A stretch of 6,862 nucleotides of DNA, taken from the NCBI GenBank assembly GCA_026417675.1, contig JAOACV010000134.1, positions 1 to 6,862 of the forward strand, in the 5' to 3' direction. The position numbers and the translations under genes were made by a program. Position 1 is the first letter of the stretch, and every line of letters starts with the position of its first letter. Of the stretch, positions 1-4,790 are shown one piece after another. The notes under the pieces were generated by a model, which saw only the letters and a list, made by a program, of their open reading frames with translations, was not told the origin of the DNA and ran no database searches. This DNA is from Verrucomicrobiia bacterium (lineage in GTDB: Bacteria > Verrucomicrobiota > Verrucomicrobiia > CAIQCK01).

Positions 1-1429
1 GCAGGGTATCCTGATCGGTCTGGTTGGGCCGCAGTTCGGCGCTCGGCGGTTTTGTGATCGAGCCTTCCGGGATGATCTCGCGCTCGCGATTGATCCAACG
101 CGCCAGCCGGTAAACGTCCGTCTTGTCCACGTCGCTGATGACGGCCAGGCCGCCGCACATATCGCCGTAGAGCGTGCAGTATCCAGTCGCCATTTCGCTC
201 TTGTTGCCCGTGGTGACCAGCATGTGGCCGAACTTGTTCGAGAGCGCCATCAGCAGCACGCCCCGGATGCGCGCCTGGATGTTTTCCTCGGTCGCGTCGG
301 GCTTCAGTCCGGCGAACACCGGCGCGAGCATGTCGAGAAACGCTTTGTGGGCCGGCTCAATCGGGATCGTCAGGTATTGGATGCCCAAGTTCTTCGCCAA
401 ACGGGCCGCGTCACTTTTGCTGTGGTCGCTGGAAAACCGCGAGGGCATCGAGACGCCAATGACGTTCTCCGGCCCGACGGCAGCCGAGGCGAGGACCGCC
501 ACCACCGACGAATCAATCCCGCCGCTGAGACCGAGCACCAAGCCTTTGAACCCGCACTTGCGGGTGTAGTCGCGCAAGCCGAGCACGAGGGCTTGGTAGA
601 GCGACTCCTCCTCGGCCGGCGCGCGCAACGTGGTGGCGGATGTCGCCGAGGTGTCCACAAGGAGAAGGTCTTCCTCGAAGGCTCGCGCCTGCGCGACCAA
701 GCGCCCGCGCGCGTCAAACGCCATCGAGTTGCCGTCGAAGATCAATTCGTCGTTGCCGCCAACCTGGTTGACCAAAACCAGCGGCCGCTGATGATGCCGG
801 GCAACTGTGGAGAGCAGGTCGTGACGGAGCCGCTCCTTGCCGAGCACATAAGGCGAGGCGGAGAGGTTGACGATGACCTGAGCGCCGGCGCCGCAGAGTT
901 CGCGCACAGGGTCGCGCGCATAGAGCGGCTGGCCGTCGCGGTCACGTTGTCCGCGCCAGAAGGCTTCCTCATTCCAAATGTCCTCGCAAATCGTGACCGC
1001 CAGCGGCGTCTGGCCGAACGCCACGGGGTCGTTTCGGGCCGCTGGCTCAAAATAGCGGTCCTCGTCAAACACATCGTAGGTTGGCAACAAAGCCTTCCAG
1101 ACGCGATGCCTCACCCTGCCCTGCTGAACAAGCGCCGCCGCGTTGCGAAACGGCCGGCCTGTGCCGCTGTCGTTGACATCCACATATCCCACCACTGCCG
1201 TCGCGTCGGTCATCTGCCGCGCGATGCGCTCCAACGTCGCAAGGTTGTCGGGCACAAACTGACGTTTCAGCAACAGGTCGCGTGGCGGGTAGCCCGTCAC
1301 CGCCAATTCGCTGAACACGACCAGTTCCGCGCCCAAAGCGCACGCGCGGCGGTAAGCGCCGAGAATCCTCGCCTCATTCCCGGCAAGGTCGCCGACGGTG
1401 AAATCGAGTTGGGCCAGCGCAATCTTCAT
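1..1429 (-). CDS. nadE: Glutamine-dependent NAD+ synthetase (NadE), 3' end beyond the window
   Basis: This enzyme makes NAD+ from deamido-NAD+, ATP and glutamine (EC 6.3.5.1), the last step of NAD synthesis, in the cytoplasm. Reading the minus strand from the ATG at 1429-1427 gives 476 uninterrupted codons to the left edge, with no stop. The start is convincing because the protein opens with MKIALAQLDFTVGDLAGN, as family members do. Residues 1 to about 260 are a nitrilase-type glutaminase domain with a candidate Glu-Lys-Cys triad: Glu41 (FSELAVTGYP), Lys112 (WKALLPTYDVFDE) and Cys148 (ICEDIW). Residues from about 275 are the ammonia-dependent synthetase domain, with the PP-loop SGGIDSS at 302-308 and the conserved TTGNKSE at 407-412. 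The visible part ends in RPNQTDQDTL, a conserved stretch near the C-terminus, so I estimate 60-80 residues are missing. The gene is divergent from the sugar-transport operon and probably housekeeping. I see no frameshift or missing key residue. Confidence 0.96.
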   Translation of the reverse strand, partial: MKIALAQLDFTVGDLAGNEARILGAYRRACALGAELVVFSELAVTGYPPRDLLLKRQFVPDNLATLERIARQMTDATAVVGYVDVNDSGTGRPFRNAAALVQQGRVRHRVWKALLPTYDVFDEDRYFEPAARNDPVAFGQTPLAVTICEDIWNEEAFWRGQRDRDGQPLYARDPVRELCGAGAQVIVNLSASPYVLGKERLRHDLLSTVARHHQRPLVLVNQVGGNDELIFDGNSMAFDARGRLVAQARAFEEDLLLVDTSATSATTLRAPAEEESLYQALVLGLRDYTRKCGFKGLVLGLSGGIDSSVVAVLASAAVGPENVIGVSMPSRFSSDHSKSDAARLAKNLGIQYLTIPIEPAHKAFLDMLAPVFAGLKPDATEENIQARIRGVLLMALSNKFGHMLVTTGNKSEMATGYCTLYGDMCGGLAVISDVDKTDVYRLARWINREREIIPEGSITKPPSAELRPNQTDQDTL

Positions 1430-1563
1430 TTGCCGCCGCGCAGATTATCGCGCCGACAGTTTCAATGCAACGTCGCTGGCTTCCTATTGCGCCCCGTTTG
1501 CAGGCCGACGGCTTTGGTTTTTCGTCTGGCAACCGCCGCTTTTAGCCTGTATTTCTCCCTGCC
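1430..1563. other. Divergent intergenic region between nadE and the sugar-transport operon
   Basis: These 134 bases are the only real spacer in the window and must carry the promoters for both directions, unless the plus-strand operon is read from elsewhere. A moderately AT-richer stretch (about 1513-1557) lies just upstream of the binding-protein gene, but I could not fit a convincing -35/-10 pair with 16-18 base spacing there. I see no clear operator palindrome, riboswitch or terminator hairpin. Neither flanking ATG has a recognisable Shine-Dalgarno sequence: nadE is preceded by GCGGCGGCAA and the binding protein by TTTCTCCCTGCC. Confidence 0.6.
1444..1470 (-). promoter_or_regulatory. Possible nadE promoter
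   Basis: On the minus strand GATAAT (1449-1444) matches the sigma-70 -10 consensus at five of six bases. The upstream TTGCAT (1470-1465) could act as a poor -35, but the spacer is only 15 bases, shorter than the usual 17. If real, transcription would start within roughly 10 bases of the nadE ATG, giving a very short leader, which fits the absence of a Shine-Dalgarno sequence. This rests on pattern matching alone and a chance match is quite possible. Confidence 0.25.
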
Positions 1564-2514
1564 ATGAACATTTTTCTTCGTTGTCTCTTGCCGCTGGCAC
1601 TCCTCGGCGCCGCGTTCGCCGGGTGCGGCAAGCCCTCGGAAAAATCCCGCGACGGCAAGCCGCGGATCGCGCTGGTGATGAAATCGCTCGCCAACGAGTT
1701 CTTCCAGACGATGGAACGCGGCGCGCGGGAGCATCAAGCCGCGCACGCGAACGATTACGACTTGCTGGCCAACGGCATCAAGGACGAACTCGACGTGAGC
1801 CGGCAGATTGATCTCGTGGAGCAGATGATCGCCCAGCGCGTCAACGCCATCGTCATCGCGCCTGCCGACTCCAAGGCGCTCGTGCCGGTTTGCAAGAAGG
1901 CAATGGACGCCGGCATCGTGGTCATCAATATTGACAACAAGTTCGACGCCACCGTGCTTGCCGATAAAAAGGCTGCGATCCCGTTCGTCGGCCCTGACAA
2001 CCGCAAAGGCGCCAAGCTCGTCGGCGACTATCTCGCCACGAAGCTTAAGCCCGGCGACAAGGTCGCCATCATCGAGGGCGTCCCGACCGCGTTCAACGGC
2101 CAGCAGCGCAAACTTGGTTTCGATGATGCTGTGAAGGCCGCGGGCCTGTCGCTGGCCTCCTCGCAACCCGGCAACTGGGAAACCACCAAGGCCAACCAGG
2201 TCGCCTCAGCTCTGATTATCGAGCATCCCGATCTCAAAGCCTTCCTCTGCGCCAATGACAGCATGGCCCTTGGCGCCATTGCTGCGCTGAAGGCTGCAGG
2301 CAAGTCTGACCAGGTGCTCGTCGTCGGTTACGACAACATCTCGGCCGTCCAACAGCTCATCCGCGAGGGCAAGATGCTCGCCACTGCCGACCAGCACGCT
2401 GACAAACTCGCCGTCTTTGGAATTGAATACGCGCTTCAGGTCCTCCGCGACAAATCCACCCCTGCCGACCGCGAGACGCCGGTGGAGTTGATCACGAAGG
2501 ACAACTTGAAGTAA
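1564..2514 (+). CDS. Periplasmic sugar-binding lipoprotein of an ABC importer (RbsB/AlsB-like)
   Basis: This is the substrate-binding subunit of a CUT2-type sugar ABC importer, 316 residues long and full length for the family. It has a short lipoprotein signal peptide with the lipobox FAGC, so Cys21 should be lipidated and the protein tethered in the periplasm. The rest aligns along its whole length with E. coli RbsB and AlsB as I remember them. Likely ligand residues at the corresponding pocket positions are Asn44 and Phe46-Phe47 (NEFF), Asp124 (NIDNK), Arg182, Trp205, Asn231 (CANDSMALG), Asp257 (GYDN) and Gln277. Asn125 sits where RbsB has the ribose-contacting Arg90 and AlsB has Glu, so the ligand is probably not ribose; allose, a related hexose or a polyol are possible. 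It is the first gene of a presumed operon, 9 bases before the permease. The ATG at 1564 is chosen because it gives the complete signal peptide, although no Shine-Dalgarno precedes it. Confidence 0.93.
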   Translation: MNIFLRCLLPLALLGAAFAGCGKPSEKSRDGKPRIALVMKSLANEFFQTMERGAREHQAAHANDYDLLANGIKDELDVSRQIDLVEQMIAQRVNAIVIAPADSKALVPVCKKAMDAGIVVINIDNKFDATVLADKKAAIPFVGPDNRKGAKLVGDYLATKLKPGDKVAIIEGVPTAFNGQQRKLGFDDAVKAAGLSLASSQPGNWETTKANQVASALIIEHPDLKAFLCANDSMALGAIAALKAAGKSDQVLVVGYDNISAVQQLIREGKMLATADQHADKLAVFGIEYALQVLRDKSTPADRETPVELITKDNLK

Positions 2515-2523
2515 CTCCAAGGA

Positions 2524-3474
2524 ATGAGAAACCTACGCGCCGTCCTCTTCGATTACCTCGGCCTGTTTCTCGCGCTAGCTGGGTTGATTGTGTTCTTCGG
2601 CCTGAGCACCGACCATTTCTTCACCACGACGACGTTCCTGACGATTGCCAACCAGATCCCTGACGCGACGGTGCTGGCGGTGGGCATGACGCTGGTGCTG
2701 ATTCTGGGGGGAATTGATCTCTCCGTCGGCTCGGTGCTCGCGCTTAGTAGCGCGGCGTTGGGCGTCTGTCTCATCCAGTGGAAATTGCCGCTCGCCGCGG
2801 CAGTTCCCGCCTGTCTCGGCGTGGGGCTGCTTTGCGGACTGCTCAACGGGTTGGTGACGGTCATGTGGCGGCTGCCGTCGTTCATTGTGACGCTGGGGAT
2901 GTTGGAGGTCGCCCGCGGCGCCACCTATCTGATCACGCAGTCGCAGACGCAATACCTTGCCGGACAGGTGGACGTGTTGGCGGACACGCAATCTCTCGGT
3001 CTGTCTCCGGTGGTCATCATGGCGCTGCTGGTGGTCGTCGCGGCGCAGTTTATCCTCTCCCGCAGCGTGTTTGGGCGCTACATCATTGCCATTGGCACCA
3101 ACGAGGAAGCGGTGCGACTCTCGGGCGTCAATCCCAAGCCGGTCAAGGTCGCCGTGTTTGCCCTCTGCGGCTTGCTCTCGGCCCTCTCCGGCCTGATGGT
3201 TGCCGCCCGCATGGGATCCGCCGATCCCAACGTCGGCATCGGCAACGAACTGCAAGCCATTGCGGCCGCCGTCATCGGCGGCACCAGCCTGATGGGCGGC
3301 CGCGGCTCGGTCATCAATTCCTTTATTGGTGTGCTCATCATCGCCGTGCTCGGCGCGGGCCTCGCCCAAATCGGCGCCCAGGACCCGACCAAACGCGTGG
3401 TGACGGGCTGTGTGATTGTGGGCGCGGTAGTGCTCGACTATTACCGTCGGCGATTGCGGAATGAAGAAAGCTGA
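2524..3474 (+). CDS. Sugar ABC transporter permease (RbsC-like, BPD_transp_2 family)
   Basis: This is the inner-membrane channel subunit of a CUT2-family sugar importer, 316 residues, close to the length of E. coli RbsC. It is strongly hydrophobic, with about 8-10 membrane segments; the clearest are around residues 10-28, 46-62, 89-112, 161-178, 207-227, 264-284 and 291-306. Family signatures are present in order: GGIDLSVGS at 62-70, LPSFIVTLGM at 117-126, the cytoplasmic coupling loop GTNEEAVRLSGVNP at 191-204, which docks onto the ATPase, and GGTSLMGGRGS at 252-262. The intact coupling loop argues that a partner ATPase exists elsewhere in the genome. The ATG at 2524 is the only good start: the in-frame stop of the binding protein lies just upstream. 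An AAGGA directly abuts this ATG, too close for a normal Shine-Dalgarno, so translation may be coupled to the preceding gene. Substrate should follow the binding protein, probably a monosaccharide. Confidence 0.95.
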   Translation: MRNLRAVLFDYLGLFLALAGLIVFFGLSTDHFFTTTTFLTIANQIPDATVLAVGMTLVLILGGIDLSVGSVLALSSAALGVCLIQWKLPLAAAVPACLGVGLLCGLLNGLVTVMWRLPSFIVTLGMLEVARGATYLITQSQTQYLAGQVDVLADTQSLGLSPVVIMALLVVVAAQFILSRSVFGRYIIAIGTNEEAVRLSGVNPKPVKVAVFALCGLLSALSGLMVAARMGSADPNVGIGNELQAIAAAVIGGTSLMGGRGSVINSFIGVLIIAVLGAGLAQIGAQDPTKRVVTGCVIVGAVVLDYYRRRLRNEES

Positions 3475-3480
3475 GCCGAT

Positions 3481-4788
3481 ATGATCCGATCGTTATCCCT
3501 CTCGTTTGCGTTACTGGCGGCCTGCGCTAGCCAAGCTTTCGCATGGGGCACAAACCACCATCATATCTCGCAAGCCGCGGCGGATTTGCTGCCGCCGTGG
3601 CAGCGCGAAATCATCAAGGACGAAATCCCGCCGTTCGTTGCGCGCTACTGTCTGTATCCCGATGTGGCAGGGCATGCCGATGCGAAGCCCTACATCATGC
3701 CCGTGCCGCCCGACGCGAAGGCGTTGCTTCATCTGCCTGGCGGGTTGGAACGCAACAAACTGGTATTCGATTACTACTTGCCGCGCGTCGTCACCCTGTT
3801 CCGGCAGGGCGAAGTTAAGGAAGCGATGCGGTTCTTCGGCAGCGTCGCGCACTATCTGGAAGATAGCAGTTGCCCGGCGCACTTCGCCCACGGCGACATC
3901 GCCGTGCCGGAGGGCGGGCCAACGCTGTCGCAACCCAGCTTCATCGCCGGCCTGATGCTGCTGCCGCCGGACATCGAGACGGAGCCGTTTCACGCGCGGA
4001 TTGACGCTTGCCCTGTCTCGCTCGCGCAGTTGAAGGCGGCGGTGCGTGGCTACCGCCCAAGGTTGCTGGGTGCAAGCGTGGACGAGCTGATCTTTCATGT
4101 TCTGGAGCAGCACCATCAAATGAACGCGCGGACGCAGCGGCTGCTGATTCCAATGATGCAGGCGCTGGGTGAGCGCAACCAATCCAAGTTCGTCAAACAT
4201 GGCATCATTGCCGCCGCTGAAGGCGCGCGTTTGCTCGCCGACGTGCTCTACAGCGTCTTGTCCATCGCCCAGAACCGGTTCGACACCCGGCCGCCTGGTG
4301 ACGTGTGTCTGGCCGACTTTACGCCCGCGCGCACGCCGCCGTTTACGTGGAGCGATAGGAACCATCAGGGGCGACTCATCCGCAACGCGTCCGGCTCTTA
4401 TGCCCACCACGGTGGCGAGCCGCCCGGACTGGGCCGTCATCCCTTGCGTTTGAGGATGCCCGACGGCAAACCCCGGACGTTCGCCAAAGGCTTCGGTGTT
4501 GGCTGGCGAACGGAATACACCTTCTTTGTGCCGACCAACGTCTTCGCCAAGTTTACCGTTTGGGCTGGCAACGACGCGGGGATCGGCGCGGCCGGCACAA
4601 ATACTTTTGTCGTGCTGCTTGACGGCAAGATCGCCGCAACCTCGCGGAAGATGCGCGGATTGGAAGCTCCTGCGGAGTTTTTCGAGATACCGCTGGCCGG
4701 AGCGACTAACCTGACGTTGCGTATCTCCTCCGAAGGCCTGCCCAGTCGCACGCACGGCGTTTGGGCGGAGCCGATGTTGCGGAAGTAA
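3481..4788 (+). CDS. Secreted S1/P1 nuclease / zinc-dependent phospholipase C superfamily protein with C-terminal NPCBM-like domain
   Basis: This 435-residue protein is predicted to be exported. A Sec signal peptide (residues 1-21, ending QAFA) would leave Trp22 as the mature N-terminus, as required in S1/P1 nucleases and PC-PLC, where the N-terminal Trp binds zinc. Candidates for all nine P1-type zinc ligands follow in order: Trp22, His27 (WGTNHH, as in P1 WGALGH), Asp61, His84 (LLHL), His124-Asp128-His134 (HYLEDSSCPAH, exact family spacing) and His171-Asp175 (HARID). Superfamily enzymes hydrolyse phosphodiesters in nucleic acids or phospholipids; which applies here cannot be told. Residues 176-275 look mostly helical and complete the fold. 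Residues about 290-434 form a beta-rich domain resembling NPCBM carbohydrate-binding modules (FAKGFGVG, VVLLDGK, GATNLTLRI, and Trp428 near the end). The gene lies 6 bases after the permease stop, so it is probably co-transcribed. LAAC at residues 12-15 could be a lipobox, but would imply a very short signal and lose the N-terminal Trp. Confidence 0.82.
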   Translation: MIRSLSLSFALLAACASQAFAWGTNHHHISQAAADLLPPWQREIIKDEIPPFVARYCLYPDVAGHADAKPYIMPVPPDAKALLHLPGGLERNKLVFDYYLPRVVTLFRQGEVKEAMRFFGSVAHYLEDSSCPAHFAHGDIAVPEGGPTLSQPSFIAGLMLLPPDIETEPFHARIDACPVSLAQLKAAVRGYRPRLLGASVDELIFHVLEQHHQMNARTQRLLIPMMQALGERNQSKFVKHGIIAAAEGARLLADVLYSVLSIAQNRFDTRPPGDVCLADFTPARTPPFTWSDRNHQGRLIRNASGSYAHHGGEPPGLGRHPLRLRMPDGKPRTFAKGFGVGWRTEYTFFVPTNVFAKFTVWAGNDAGIGAAGTNTFVVLLDGKIAATSRKMRGLEAPAEFFEIPLAGATNLTLRISSEGLPSRTHGVWAEPMLRK

Positions 4789-4790
4789 TT

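Larger units (their letters stand above)
1564..4788 (+). other. Predicted three-gene operon: binding protein, permease, secreted zinc enzyme
   Basis: Three same-strand genes are separated by only 9 and 6 bases, with no room for an internal promoter or terminator between them, so co-transcription is likely. The first two are an obvious transporter pair. The third is a secreted P1/phospholipase C-like enzyme with an NPCBM-like domain, not a usual partner of an RbsB/RbsC pair. No ATPase gene and no LacI-, DeoR- or AraC-type regulator is present. Transcription from this operon meets the minus-strand glycosidase gene head-on at 4789-4790. Confidence 0.7.

Noticed and set aside
1514..1553. Possible plus-strand promoter upstream of the binding-protein gene (TTGGTT with TAGCCT or TGTATT)
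   Set aside because: Spacings are well outside 16-18 bases and the hexamers match the consensus poorly, so I could not support a specific site.
224..1567. A 447-codon plus-strand open frame across nadE
   Set aside because: It lies antisense to a clearly conserved NadE protein with intact catalytic motifs. Its translation is Arg/Val/His-rich with no recognisable domain, typical of a shadow frame in GC-rich DNA.
1462..2166. A 234-codon minus-strand frame overlapping the divergent spacer and the binding-protein gene
   Set aside because: It is largely antisense to a well-supported RbsB-like protein and shows no domain or good start signal.
3514..3525. Lipobox LAAC in the zinc-enzyme signal peptide
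   Set aside because: It would give an unusually short 14-residue signal peptide and would not produce the N-terminal Trp that this superfamily uses as a zinc ligand; cleavage after QAFA fits better.
3511..4755. A 414-codon minus-strand open frame opposite the zinc-enzyme gene
   Set aside because: It is antisense to a gene with a signal peptide and ordered zinc-ligand motifs. The translation is Arg/Gln/His-rich low-complexity sequence with no domain.
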